From contig CAVRSD010000001.1 of NCBI GenBank assembly GCA_963723765.1, forward strand, positions 124,001 to 188,000: a stretch of DNA of 64,000 bases. The letters are read 5' to 3'. Made by a program: the position numbers and the translations under genes. The notes beneath the pieces are model-generated. The model did no database searches, was not told where the DNA came from, and worked only from the letters and a program-made list of their open reading frames with translations. Shown here one piece after another: positions 18,471-28,848 of this stretch. Numbering within the stretch: position 1 is the first letter of the stretch; each line of letters begins with the position of its first letter. Source of the stretch: DATBAX01 sp963723765. GTDB lineage: Bacteria > Acidobacteriota > Terriglobia > Terriglobales > Acidobacteriaceae.

Positions 18471-18663
18471 CGCGTTCTTATGCTACCCCACCGCTTCGAC
18501 GCTTCCTAACCAAACTTTAGGGTACGAAGGTGTATCCGCAGCTCGGCCTAGCGGACAGGTTTGGCGGGCTGCCGAAAACCTTGTTTTGGGGGGAGCAGCG
18601 TTAAGCGCTGCAATCATGCTTTGTTTTCAGACGCGCTCTTAGTGCCGGAGGTAGAAAAACTCC

Positions 18664-19542
18664 TTAGGTGGGCATCACACGAAAACTCATGTCCACGGCC
18701 CGGGCGGAGTGGGTCAGCGCACCCACAGAGATGAAATCCACGCCGGTTTCCGCGTAGGCCCGCACATTCTCCAGCGTGATTCCGCCGGAAGTTTCCAAAG
18801 GAATCCGCCGCTCGAGCTTCGAACACCGCTCGACGGCTTTCTTCACTTCTTCCACGGACATATTGTCCAACAAGATGGCTTCGCCGCCATGGGCCAGCGC
18901 CTGGTCGAGTTCTTCCAGCGAGCGGACCTCGATTTCTATCGGTTGCGCGCCGCGCCGGTTTTTGTGAGCGCGCTCCAGCACCGGCACAATGCCACCGGCA
19001 AGCGCGATGTGGTTGTTCTTAATCAATACTCCATCCGATAAATCCAGCCGATGGTTCTGCCCGCCGCCGCAGCGCACCGCATACTTATCGAGCACGCGCA
19101 GGCCAGGGACGGTTTTTCGTGTGTCCAGAATTCTGACTTTGGTGCCAGACACGGTGTCGACAAACTGCCGAGTAAGGGTGGCAATTCCGCTCAAACGTTG
19201 CAGAAAATTCAGGATGACCCGCTCGCAGGACAACAGCACGCGCGCATTGTGACGGATGACGCCGATCGACTGTCCCTTATGCAGCCGGATGCCATCGAAA
19301 ATTTCGGGATGGGTAGTGACTTCGTAATGGGAAGTCACCGCGCCGTCGAGCGCGGCATACACATCCAGAATCCGCCCCACGCAGCCAATGCCGGCCAGAA
19401 TGCAATCCTGTTTTGCCAGAATGGTCGCCGACGCCCGCTGGTTGGCGTCAATGCAGGCATAGCTGGTGGCATCACGCGTGGCTTTGTCTTCCAGCAGCGC
19501 GTTCTCGATGATGGCGGTGATGCGTCGTGAATTCCAATCCAT
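18664..19542 (-). CDS. nadC: Nicotinate-nucleotide pyrophosphorylase (carboxylating), quinolinate phosphoribosyltransferase
   Basis: 292 residues with the NadC pattern: NALLEDKATRDATSYACI at the N-terminus, LDTRKTVPGLRVLDKYAVRC, GGGQNHRLDLSDGVLIKNNH (the substrate-binding core) and LETSGGITLENVRAYAETGV near the end. It converts quinolinate and PRPP to nicotinate mononucleotide in de novo NAD synthesis; nadA and nadB are not in the window. It lies downstream of valS on the same strand, with a palindromic repeat between them. Confidence 0.93.
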   Translation of the reverse strand: MDWNSRRITAIIENALLEDKATRDATSYACIDANQRASATILAKQDCILAGIGCVGRILDVYAALDGAVTSHYEVTTHPEIFDGIRLHKGQSIGVIRHNARVLLSCERVILNFLQRLSGIATLTRQFVDTVSGTKVRILDTRKTVPGLRVLDKYAVRCGGGQNHRLDLSDGVLIKNNHIALAGGIVPVLERAHKNRRGAQPIEIEVRSLEELDQALAHGGEAILLDNMSVEEVKKAVERCSKLERRIPLETSGGITLENVRAYAETGVDFISVGALTHSARAVDMSFRVMPT

Positions 19543-19550
19543 AACTGTTT

Positions 19551-19577
19551 ACGTAGGGACAGCCGCCTCGGCTGTCC
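19551..19577. repeat. REP-like palindrome (acgtagggACAGCCGCCTCGGCTGTcc), copy 1
   Basis: The core ACAGCCG-CCT-CGGCTGT is a 7-bp stem with a 3-base loop, flanked by ACGTAGGG on one side and CC on the other. It sits in the 53-bp nadC-valS spacer. The same element occurs six more times (38939, 39036, 41248, 45302, 48918, 52225), always between genes. Confidence 0.85.
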
Positions 19578-19595
19578 GCGGCTCGCAGACCCGGC

Positions 19596-22335
19596 CTATT
19601 TCAACTCTTCCAGCTTACTCTTCGCCTTGTCCCGCAAAATCTGCAGCTCCTCTGCTCGTCGGCGGATTCCTTCCACCACCGCCGCCGGCGCCTTCGCCAG
19701 AAATTGCTCATTGCTCAACTGCCGCTGCCCGTTGGCAAATTCTTTTTCGATCTGCAGCAGCTCTTTAGTTAGACGCTCGCGTTCGGCCGCGACATCAACC
19801 TTTCTTTCGTAAATGACATGGACATCAAAACGCGTGGTGCTGCGTGAGGGCGATTGATTGGCGACAGACTGCTCGACTTCGGCGATGCTCTCCACGTTGG
19901 CTAGACGCACTATTGCATCCCGGTTTTGTTCGATAATCACCCGAGTTTCGGAGTCGTGAGCAAAAACCTGAATCGGAACCTTTAGCTTCTGCTCGACCTT
20001 CAGTTCCGCCCGGAGATTACGGACGCTGACGATCAGATCTTGCAGAACCAACATCTTGATGTTCCGCTTCCATGTCGACTTGCGACTCTGTCAATTCCGG
20101 ATACGGGGCTAGGGCGATTGATTTCAACTGCGGCGCACCACCATACATCGTGTGCCAAATCTCTTCCGTGATAAACGGCATGAATGGGTGAAGCAACCGT
20201 AAGGAGCCGTCGAACAGATTGACTAAATTCTCACACGCACTCGCGAGCTGTCTTGTCATCGCTGGTTAATCGACCGGCTTGATCAGTTCAAGATACCAAT
20301 CGCATAAATCTCCCCAAAAAAAGTCGTAGATGCGATTTGCCGACTCATCATAACGAAATGCTACCAGAGCGTCGTTGACTTCTTTTACCGCACGGTTGAA
20401 GCGAGAAAAAATCCAGAGGTCCTCCAGCAACGTGCCTGGCAGACCATTGATGCGCACACTCGAGGACGGGCTTCCCGTTCGTAAGCCACCTACCCTGTCC
20501 ACATTCATGAACATGAACCGGGCTGCATTCCAGATCTTGTTAGCAAAGTTGCGATAGCCCTCCGTACGGCCCTCATTGAACGCAACATCCGTTCCCGGCG
20601 CGGCCATCGCCGCCAGCGTAAACCGCGTCGCATCCGTCCCATACTTCCCAATCACATCAATGGGATCAACCACATTCCCCTTGGTCTTCGACATTTTCTG
20701 CCGGTCGGCATCGCGCACCAGCATATGAATATAGACATGCCGGAACGGCACGCTGTCATTCTTCGCCAGCGCATCGCCGCCTGCCGCTTTCACCGCCGCA
20801 TCCTGTTCATGCCCCTGCATAAACCAGCAGCCAAACATAATCATGCGCGCCAGCCAGAAAAACAGGATGTCGAAGCCGGTAATCATCAGCGCGTTGGGAT
20901 AGAAAACTTCCAGGTCGCGCGTCTTTTCAGGCCACCCCAAAGTCGTAAAGGGCAACAGCCCCGACGAAAACCAGGTGTCGAGCACGTCGGTATCCTGTTT
21001 CAACTCTGACTTTCCGCACTTCGCGCACTTCGCCGGCGCCTCGCGCGCGACGATGATTTCTCCACACGAACAATGCCACGCCGGAATCCGATGCCCCCAC
21101 CACAACTGCCGCGAAATGCACCAGTCATGGATGTTGTGCATCCAGTTCAAATAAATCGTGCGGTAATTTTCCGGAACAATGGTGATCTCGCCGGACTCGA
21201 CCGCCGCCGCCGCACGGTCCGCCATCGGTTTGATCTTGATGAACCACTGCGTCGAAAGCCGAGGCTCGACCACGGTTCCGCAACGATCGCATTTGCCCAG
21301 CGCCAGGGTGTGCTCTTTCTCGCCCACCAGAAAATTCCCGGCAGCCAAATCCGCCAGCACCCGCTTGCGGGCAACATATCGATCCAATCCCGCGTACACG
21401 CCCGCGTTCTGGTTCATGTGGGCGTGTTCGTCCATCACATCAATCTGCGGCAGGTTGTGCCGCAGCCCCGCTTGAAAATCATTGGGATCATGCGCCGGCG
21501 TCACCTTCACCGCGCCCGTGCCAAACTCCGGCTGCGCCAGTTCATCGGTGATGATGGGAATCTCGCGATTCATCAGCGGCAGCAAAACTTTCTTGCCATG
21601 CAGATGCGTATAGCGCTCGTCCTTTTCGTTCACTGCGATTGCGGAATCCCCAAGCATGGTTTCCGGTCGCGTGGTGGCGACGGTAATGAACTCGTTCGTT
21701 CCGACCACCGGATAGCGAATCTCCCACAGCTTGCCCGCAACCTCTTCATGCTTAACTTCGAGATCGGAAATCGCCGTCTCGCAGCGCGGACACCAATTCA
21801 CGATGTACTTCGCGCGATAAATCAGCCCTTCTTCATACAGCCGGACAAACACTTCGCGCACCGCGCGCGAAAGATTTTCGTCCATGGTGAAATATTCGCG
21901 GTCCCAATCCACCGACGCGCCCAGCCGCTTCATCTGGTCGAGGATCCGTCCGCCGTAGTGCCGCTTCCACTCCCACACCCGCTCGATAAATTTCTCGCGC
22001 CCCATCTCGGCGCGCTTCCTACCCTCAGTCGCCAGTTGCCGCTCGACCATCAACTGGGTCGCGATGCCCGCATGGTCCGTGCCCGGCAGCCACAACGTCA
22101 CAAAACCGCGCATGCGATGCCAGCGCACAATGATGTCCATCTGCGTCTGCTCGAACATGTGCCCCATGTGCAGAAAGCCAGTCACATTCGGCGGCGGCAG
22201 CAACAGCGTGAACACAGGACGCGTATCGCTCTCGGACGGAGTCGGCTGGGAGAACAGCTTTTCGTTGACCCAGTATTCGGCCCAGCGCTTTTCGATGTCG
22301 CCCGGCTCGTAGGATTTGGATAGTTCGTGGGGCAT
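19596..22335 (-). CDS. valS: Valyl-tRNA synthetase, interrupted by an in-frame stop and a frameshift
   Basis: Class I aminoacyl-tRNA synthetase. The first segment (22335-20266) has the HMGH version of HIGH in PPNVTGFLHMGHM, the valine editing domain and KMSKTKGNVVDPID. It stops at an in-frame TAA (20266-20268) in IKPVD-stop-PAMTRQLA; the frame then resumes with RLLHPFMPFITEEIW up to about 20050, where one extra base shifts it. The remaining segment (20054-19596) encodes the C-terminal coiled coil (LIVSVRNLRAELKVEQKLKV). All parts are otherwise well conserved, about 910 residues in total. ATG 22335 (MPHELSKSY) is preferred over 22398. A universally essential gene with two lesions suggests sequence error. 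Confidence 0.9.
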
Positions 22336-22344
22336 GGGTGGAGC

Positions 22345-22440
22345 AGCATTTAGCAATTGGCATTTAGCCAGTCCGGCGCACGTAAAATCCCCCAACATTA
22401 AAGAGGCTAAATGCTAAGTGCCAGATGCTAAGTGCTAAAG
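22345..22440. repeat. Spacer of degenerate short repeats (gctaagtgc type)
   Basis: Imperfect head-to-head copies of agcatttagc/gctaaatgct and gctaagtgc. A 24-base stretch at 22413-22436 recurs exactly at 48660-48683. It overlaps the region just upstream of valS and has no coding potential. Confidence 0.6.
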
Positions 22441-22607
22441 GGCTGTGCTTTGATCTTACAGGCGCTTGGAAAATCCGGTCAATCCAGGACGGAAGTTGGT
22501 GGTAGCATGCGAGGATCGCAGCGGTGCCAATTTGGAGGGTAGAATCGGCTTTGTATAAGCGTTCCCAATCCTCAGACACTTATCAGCCTATACACAGGAG
22601 CCCTTCC

Positions 22608-23627
22608 ATGCTTTCTCTCTTACAGCGGTCCTCGCTAGCATGCGTTTTCGCCATCGTCTTTGTGCTTTCTTCCACACTATCGTTGGCGCAGAACACAAGT
22701 TCAACCGTTCCTCCGGTGATTGACGTTCACGTTCATGCCCTGGATGAATCCTTTCCTGGTTTGGGGCCCATGTGCCCGAATGAATCAAAGTTCCTTGCTT
22801 CCGACCCCAGCACCAAAGAAGCTCCCTTCGGCTGGAGCCAGGAGGAATGCACTCCCAAGCTTTATCCCGCGGCGAAAGGCGAATACCTCAAAGCCGTCGT
22901 CGCTGAAATGGAAAAGCTGAATGTGACAGCGGTCGTTTTCGGTGATCCCCAGAGCGTGCAGAAGTGGAGAGACGCAGCCCCTGGACGCGTCATTCCCGGC
23001 ACCAGCTTCAACGAAGGAATGAACCCCGGCAAGCGGGTCGCTCTGGACGAACTGCGCAAGGACTTCACCAAGGACGGATTCAAAGTCATGGGTGAGATTG
23101 GCCTTCAATATGAGGGCTTGTCTCCCAGCGATCCCTCCGTCGATGCCTACTTCGCGCTCGCTGAGGAACTCGATATCCCTGTCGCGATTCATATGGGCAC
23201 CGGCGGCTCCGGGCGCGCCAACATCGCCATGCCCAAATTTCGCGGCTCCATGGGAAACCCACTTCTGCTCGAGGAATTGCTGGCGCGCCACCCCAAGTTG
23301 CGGGTTCAGGTCATGCACGCCGGCTATCCGATGATCGACAACATGCTTACCCTGCTTCAGGCCAACTCCCACGTCTACGTCGACGTCGCCGGACTAATCT
23401 GGAGCTACCCGCTCAAAGAAGTCAATCGCTACATCCAGCGCCTGGTCGAAGCCGGCTTTGAAGACCGCGTGATGTTCGGGACCGACCAATTGGAGTGGCC
23501 CCAGTTGATGGCTTACTCCATCAGCGTCATTCAGAACGCCGACTACCTCACACCTGAGCAGAAGCGGGACATCCTCTACAACAACGCTGCCCGCTTCCTC
23601 AGGCTCGACCATGCCCAAAGCAAATAG
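22608..23627 (+). CDS. Secreted amidohydrolase (amidohydrolase_2 family)
   Basis: About 339 residues. The start at 22608 follows an AGGAG-type site and gives a signal peptide (SLACVFAIVFVLSSTLSLAQ); the frame open from 22524 is not used. The mature protein begins with the metal site VIDVHVHALDES, followed by PVAIHMGTGG, QVMHAGYPMIDNM and RVMFGTDQLEWPQ, the TIM-barrel metal ligands of the amidohydrolase superfamily. It is probably a periplasmic metal-dependent hydrolase or decarboxylase-like enzyme; the substrate is unknown. It is divergent from valS. Confidence 0.8.
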   Translation: MLSLLQRSSLACVFAIVFVLSSTLSLAQNTSSTVPPVIDVHVHALDESFPGLGPMCPNESKFLASDPSTKEAPFGWSQEECTPKLYPAAKGEYLKAVVAEMEKLNVTAVVFGDPQSVQKWRDAAPGRVIPGTSFNEGMNPGKRVALDELRKDFTKDGFKVMGEIGLQYEGLSPSDPSVDAYFALAEELDIPVAIHMGTGGSGRANIAMPKFRGSMGNPLLLEELLARHPKLRVQVMHAGYPMIDNMLTLLQANSHVYVDVAGLIWSYPLKEVNRYIQRLVEAGFEDRVMFGTDQLEWPQLMAYSISVIQNADYLTPEQKRDILYNNAARFLRLDHAQSK

Positions 23628-23666
23628 CAATGATCGACGGCGGGTGGCCCATTCTCGCGAAGACAT

Positions 23667-24341
23667 TTACAAGGTGAAACTTACCTCTACCGTGGTCTCG
23701 ACTTCGACTGGTTCTCCGCTTAGCAGGAATGGAGTCATACTTCCATTGCTTGACGGCCTCCACGGCAGCGGGAACCAGTGTTGGAGGCCCGCTCACATTT
23801 TCCGCTTTGTACACACTGCCATCTTTGCTTATGGTTACGCGCAACACGACGATGCCTTCAACGTGTTCGGTTTTCGCTTCAGGTGGATAGATTGGCTCGA
23901 CCCGGCTGAGCAGGCGACTCGCCATGACATACCCCGTAACGCGGATCCGCGCGGGGAAGGGTATACAACCTGATACACCGGCCAGCATTACCTGCTGAAC
24001 CTTGGGTGCAGCACCTTCCTTGAATGTGACAGCCAGCGTCGTCCGATCGCTGGGAGTGCCATTCACCGAGTCGTACTTCCACCGTTTCGCGGCTTTAATT
24101 GCAGACCTCCGTGAGCGCAGCGGGGCCGCTGACCACCTGCACATCGTGGACAGCTCCAGATTTCTTGATTCGCACGCTCAGAACAACAACGGGATCCGTA
24201 TTGGACGTAACCATGCGGGTGGTAGGCCGGAATGGCCGCCCCGCAGCCGGCACTAGCAGCGACATTCCCCGAGAGCGAGACACTCTGCGCGAGCGCTCCC
24301 TGAGCAAGAGAAAAAAACAGCGCGAAAACAGCCGTTACCAC
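23667..24341 (-). pseudogene. TonB C-terminal-domain protein, broken by several frameshifts
   Basis: Three frames must be joined. 24341 onwards gives a signal-like start (TAVFALFFSLAQGALAQS, GTG start). A second frame gives VVVLSVRIKKSGAVHDVQVV. A third gives AAKRWKYDSVNG, then YPPEAKTEHVEGIVVLRVTI and AVEAVKQWKYDS. Each switch is a net gain of one base; at the second, dropping one G from GGAGGTCT restores TESAIKAAKRW. A last +1 near 23720 hides the family end EPVEVETTVEVSFTL with stop at 23667. Two TonB_C-like domains follow an apparent signal peptide, a layout I recall from Acidobacteriota. A fragment of the hairpin repeat (GGGTGGCCCATTCT) begins at 23642, just past the restored stop. Confidence 0.65.
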
Positions 24342-24427
24342 TTTTGTCGAGTCTCATCTCTCTCCGAACAATACCGTATTTCCACATCGAATTGCCAAGA
24401 GAACTGCTTTGGCGATTTTCGATCAAG

Positions 24428-24468
24428 GGTCTTGCTGAAAGCTGACAGCTGGAAGCTGAGGCTGAAAG
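24428..24468. repeat. Degenerate short repeats (aaagctgac/ggaagctga type)
   Basis: A short run of gctgaaagctgacagctg-like units immediately downstream of the response-regulator stop codon. It can form a weak stem. No further function is visible. Confidence 0.45.
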
Positions 24469-26342
24469 CTATTTCTTCTTCTTACTCTTGCCCATTTTCT
24501 TGCTGATCTCTTCCATCAGCTTGGGCTTGAGTTCGGCCAGCATGGTGTCCACAATGCTCGAGATCTCCGAGGCTTCGCCGATGCCTTCGGAAGCAGTCTC
24601 CGCTTCAGGCTTGGCGGCCGCTGCCTCAGGCTGAATCTCGTTAAATCCTTGCGCCGGGATTTCTGAAAAAGCGGGGCTTTCCATCTTAGGAGTCGCGGTT
24701 TGCGCTGCCGGCGTAGCGGAACTGGATCCCATAATCGACTCGCGAATCTGTTTCCAGTTTTGCCAGGCAGCGGCCAGTTCCGATTCCCGTCCCGGCTCCA
24801 CTTCTGCCGGAGCAGCTATGGAAGAACTTTCCGCTGACGTGCTGGATTCGGACACTCCCGACCCAGCCGATGCCGCCGCAGCATACGCCGCGCTTTCGTT
24901 CGTAATCGCAATACTTGTCTCGCTGACGGTGGTTACATTTTCCGCCGCAATCGAAGGCGTTTCCGGCGCCGCCACAACTTCCGGAGCACTCAACTCAGGA
25001 ACGCTCACTGCAACCACAGGCTCAGGCGACGGAGCTTGCTCCTCCGCCTTAATTTGCGGAGAAGGTTCTGCCGCAACCGAAGCCGACGTTTCAGGTGTGG
25101 AAGAAATCAGTTCTGTACTCGCAGCAGCCACTTCCGCCACGATGGGAGCGCTCGTCCTCTCGGCTTCGAGCGCCGCCATGGCCGCGTAAGCCTTTTCCAT
25201 CTCCCGCTCGAGAACCAAAGTGGATTCGTCGTCCGCGATCGCCACCGCTTGCGCAATCCATCGCGGCCCGCTCGCTCCCGTTTCCGCTACTCGTTCCCCG
25301 CTAGACGCGTTGCCTTCAGTCACGCTGGCGGATTCTCCCGCAACCGTGACCCCTTCCGTATGCGTGGGTGAGAGTGATGCCAGGGCGGCCAGCACTTCGG
25401 CATCCGTGGTGGCGCGCTGCAGTTCCGCTGCCTGCGCCGGGGTCTGGATTCCCCTTCGCGTTTCGTTCTGAGCTTCGATCTGAATCTCGGCGGTGACTTC
25501 GTTCGGCGCCGTCGACATGAGGCGAAAGTTACCGCTTCCGCAACTACCGGCGTGGACAATTCCACTTTTTCTTCTACCGGAATTTCAGCCTTCGCCGGCT
25601 CAACAACTGCAGGCTCGGCCGCCTTCGCTGCACTGGGTTCGCTCTTGCCCGCAAAAGTGTTGGCGATCGCAGCAATCGCTGCCAGTTCTTCCGGGGTGAT
25701 CCCCTGCGGCAAAGCTGCTGCCACCGCAGCCTCGGCGGATTTCATCGCCACCGACTTTGATTCCTCGCGCTGGGCTATGTCTCGCAAACCCGCGCTCGCC
25801 GGCCGAGGTTCCTGTTTCTCAGGCTCTTCCAACTTGGGAGTGCTGGATGGAATGGCCAGCCGGCTGCGCCAACTGGAATTCTCGCCGTCCGCCTGACTAT
25901 CGGCCGCCAACTGTTCGGCCGGAGCACTGGCTTTTGCAAAACGGCCGCCCTTGCTTGGTCCAGCTTCGGGAACAATTTTGTCTTCGAGCTTGGTAAGGGC
26001 GGTGAGAAGTTCGCTGGCTTCGAATGGCTTGATGATGAATCCATCCGCGCGCACGCGACGCGATTCCTCCACCTTGAACGGCTCCAGCTTGCCCACGCTC
26101 AGCAAAACTGGAATGCGCGCAGTCTCCTGCGCTTCTTTCAGACGCTGACAAACTTCCAAACCGCCGTAGCCCGGCATGTACACGTCGAGGATGATGAGAT
26201 CAGGCTTCGACTCGGCAATCTTCTTCAGCGCAGCCGAGCCATTATTGACCGTAATGACGTCGTAGCCGGCATCGCTCAGGATCCGGCGGCCCATGTTCTG
26301 GGCTGTCACACTGTCGTCAGCAAGTAGTATTTTCCGCGCCAA
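24469..26342 (-). CDS. Response regulator with a very long Ala/Glu/Ser-rich tail, one frameshift
   Basis: The N-terminal 125 residues are a canonical receiver: KILLADDS (Asp9, Asp10), LIILDVYMPGYGG (phosphoacceptor Asp53), Ser82 and FIIKPFEAS (Lys105). Instead of a DNA-binding output domain, some 500 low-complexity residues follow, rich in Ala, Glu, Ser, Pro and Val, ending in a short conserved-looking helix (SSIVDTMLAELKPKLMEEIS) and a Lys-rich tail. The frame breaks near 25520, where one base is missing; 26342-25320 and 25518-24469 are the two frames. The joined product is about 624 residues. Upstream is a spacer, then bamD. The end helix could be a docking or nucleoid-binding module; this is speculation. 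Confidence 0.75.
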
Positions 26343-26454
26343 GGTGAGTCCTTTGGTGAGGGGGAGATGACGCGAAGGTAACTTGTCTCAAGCTCTAAGT
26401 CAATGAAGATAAGGGTTTAGCAGGTTACGAGCGGTCAGTACCCACTGGGTAACT

Positions 26455-26500
26455 TTTGTCTTAGGCTCTAGGCTGTGGGCGTTTGGCTCTAGGCTTTCAA
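26455..26500. repeat. Degenerate short repeats (ggctctaggc type)
   Basis: Two to three copies of ttaggctctaggct in the 227-bp gap between the response regulator and bamD. The same unit appears at 46975-47000, beside the 3' end of the amino-acid permease gene. The rest of the gap shows no gene. Confidence 0.5.
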
Positions 26501-26569
26501 ATCTGGACCATACAACCACAAGAGTTAAGGGATTGAGCTTTACGGCCCAGGACAAGCCCAGAGCCGCCC

Positions 26570-28072
26570 CTAGAACGGAATAACTTTCTTTAGTCCCTTT
26601 TTTTTCTTAGGTTTGCTCGAAGATATATCGGAATCGCTTGCAGGTTCATCGCCGGTCTTAGCATCGGCCGATGCATTTTGATTCCCCGCTCCGATTTCAT
26701 TCACTTGTGGAGGTGGAGGCAATGCCTGTCCACTATCCGCAGGAACATTGGGCTTCAGTTCATTCGGATCCGCCGCTGCTTCGACGTTGGGTTTGAGTTC
26801 ATTCGGATCGGCCGCTGCCGGGGGCGCAGGCGCTGCCTGGGTTGTGTCTGTCGGCGCTGGTGCAGTACCGCCACCGCCGTTCAGTACTTCAACCCCAACC
26901 CCCCCCGTCCCTGCAGAATTATCCGCTGGCGGTGTATCGGAACGGGGCGCAGGCTGATCGGGGCCCGGTGCTCCTCCGTTCCCGACGGCTTCCACCTTCG
27001 CGCCGTGCGTTCCAGCTCCGAGGCTTTTCCTCATTGCCTGATCGGCTTGGCGCGCCACATCGACCGCACTCATCGCCTTGGGGTCCACCAGGGTCGGCTC
27101 GCCGGTTTTCGCGGCATGGTCCGTATCCGGAGCCCTGCGGAATGTTCTCATCACATTCGCGACCGTACTGCTCTCGCGCCGGCTATCCATTTCCGCTTTA
27201 TTCAGCGCCACTGCGGCTTTCGTCGGTCGAGGCACGGGTTGGTGCAACGCCTCTAGCCGTGCTTTGGCGTCATCGGCCCGGTCCATGATGGGATAGCGCG
27301 TCAAAATTCGCGAATAGGCTTCCGTTGCTTTATCGGTCAAATGCGTAATAACCGTGGCTTTCGCCGCTTCGTTTCCGGGGTGTGCCCGCACCAGGGCAAT
27401 CTGGCTTTCATAGGATTGTCCCAGCAGATACAAAACCGCATCCGCCTGGCTGTATAGCGGATACCGGTCCACCAATGTTTGCAGGCGGGCAATCGCCGCG
27501 TTGTAGGACATCCGCTTGAAGTAGAAGCTCCCTACTTCGTACTCGCGCTCCGCAATCACTTCCTGCACTTGCATGAGGCGCTGCTTGGCTTCGGGAACCA
27601 GTTTGCTGTCTGGCCATTGCAGAATTAACTGCCGGTACTCGTCTTGCGCCCGCAGAGCGTGGGTGAAATCGCGGTCGGGCTTCTCCATCTCCTGATAATG
27701 AATGTTTGCGATCTTTAGCTGCGCCTCGGCCGCTTCCGGCATGTTAGGAAAAAAGGTGATGAAATCCTTGTATTCGACTTCCGCCTGGGTCAGCGAGGCC
27801 GTTCCGCCTTCCGCATACCAGGAATCCGCCACTCCCAGCTTGGCGCGCGCGATGTATTCGGAATCCGGATAAGTATTGATCAGCGTCTGCAGCGTCATGC
27901 GGGACACGTCGAAGCGGTTGTGCTTCATGGCGTCCATGGCGCGGTCAAACAGCACCTTGTCCGGCTGTTTGGAACCGACATTAGCCAGCGGATTGTTGAC
28001 CTTCTTGTTGGTGCAGGCCACCGAAGCAACCAGCACACCCAGCAGAACCGTCATTGCAATACGACGTAGCAT
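26570..28072 (-). CDS. bamD: Outer-membrane assembly lipoprotein BamD with extended C-terminal tail
   Basis: 500 residues. Lipobox VASVAC (Cys20) and five TPR-like repeats in residues about 35-270 match BamD/YfiO (e.g. LFDRAMDAMKHNRFDVSRMT, AEVEYKDFITFFPNMPEAAE). BamD helps BamA insert beta-barrel proteins into the outer membrane. E. coli BamD ends near 245 residues; here about 225 more follow, Pro/Ala/Gly/Asp-rich, with a direct repeat AAADPNELKPNV (twice) and a Lys-rich terminus (KPKKKKGLKKV). The tail is probably disordered and periplasmic. It lies upstream of the response regulator and downstream of rpe on the same strand. Confidence 0.85.
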   Translation of the reverse strand: MLRRIAMTVLLGVLVASVACTNKKVNNPLANVGSKQPDKVLFDRAMDAMKHNRFDVSRMTLQTLINTYPDSEYIARAKLGVADSWYAEGGTASLTQAEVEYKDFITFFPNMPEAAEAQLKIANIHYQEMEKPDRDFTHALRAQDEYRQLILQWPDSKLVPEAKQRLMQVQEVIAEREYEVGSFYFKRMSYNAAIARLQTLVDRYPLYSQADAVLYLLGQSYESQIALVRAHPGNEAAKATVITHLTDKATEAYSRILTRYPIMDRADDAKARLEALHQPVPRPTKAAVALNKAEMDSRRESSTVANVMRTFRRAPDTDHAAKTGEPTLVDPKAMSAVDVARQADQAMRKSLGAGTHGAKVEAVGNGGAPGPDQPAPRSDTPPADNSAGTGGVGVEVLNGGGGTAPAPTDTTQAAPAPPAAADPNELKPNVEAAADPNELKPNVPADSGQALPPPPQVNEIGAGNQNASADAKTGDEPASDSDISSSKPKKKKGLKKVIPF

Positions 28073-28173
28073 TAGGACCTCGAAACGACTTGGGACTTAG
28101 TGTGGCCGCGGACGACTCGCCCGCGTTTGTTTGTTGGCGAACGACCAATGACGAACGGCCAACGACTGTTCTT

Positions 28174-28848
28174 TTACACTTTCTGCAGCGCGGCTTCCAG
28201 GGCCGCTTTCAATAATTTCTGGGCATTAGTCTTTGGATCGCCGTGACCGAACACCGCGTTGCCCGCCACCAGAATTTCGGCGCCCGCCCGGACCACGTCC
28301 GCTACCGTCTCCAAAGCAACTCCGCCATCCACTTCAATCCGATAATTCAGTCGCCGCTGAGTCCGTAACTCCGCTAATCTGCGGATCTTATGGACGACTC
28401 CGGGGATAAATTCCTGCGCCCCGAATCCCGGATTCACCGACATCACCAGCACGTAATCGACAATATCGAGAACCTCGGTCAGCGTTTCCACCGGGGTCGC
28501 GGGATTGATCACCACGCCCGCCAGACAGTCATGGCTTTTGATGAGATGCAAAGTCCGGTTGAGGTGCCTGCAGGCTTCCTGATGCACTGAAATCCAGTCC
28601 GCGCCGGCTTCGGCAAATTCCGGGATGAACTGGTCGGGATTCTCGATCATCAAGTGGCAATCGAGTGGCAAATCGGTGGCTTTGCGCAGCGACCTTACCA
28701 CTGGAGGCCCAACCGTCAGATTGGGGACGAAGTGCCCGTCCATGATATCCACATGGACGACGGTCGCGCCGCCTTCCCCCGCGCCGCGAATTTGCTCCGC
28801 CAGACGCGCGAAATCGGCCGCCAAAATCGAGGGTGCCAGTTCAATCAA
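28174..28848 (-). CDS. rpe: Ribulose-phosphate 3-epimerase
   Basis: 224 residues, full family length. Motifs: LAPSILAADFARL, VHVDIMDGHFVPNLTVGP (metal and substrate ligands), LDCHLMIENP, VMSVNPGFGAQEFI and EVDGGVALETV. It interconverts ribulose 5-phosphate and xylulose 5-phosphate in the pentose phosphate pathway. The start is a TTG at 28848 (IELAPSIL); no ATG fits. The 100-bp spacer to bamD contains degenerate aacgac/ccaacgac units. Confidence 0.92.
   Translation of the reverse strand: MIELAPSILAADFARLAEQIRGAGEGGATVVHVDIMDGHFVPNLTVGPPVVRSLRKATDLPLDCHLMIENPDQFIPEFAEAGADWISVHQEACRHLNRTLHLIKSHDCLAGVVINPATPVETLTEVLDIVDYVLVMSVNPGFGAQEFIPGVVHKIRRLAELRTQRRLNYRIEVDGGVALETVADVVRAGAEILVAGNAVFGHGDPKTNAQKLLKAALEAALQKV

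Noticed and set aside
21073..22323. Long plus-strand frame (about 416 codons) opposite valS
   Set aside because: His/Arg-rich composition without domains, fully antisense to a conserved synthetase.
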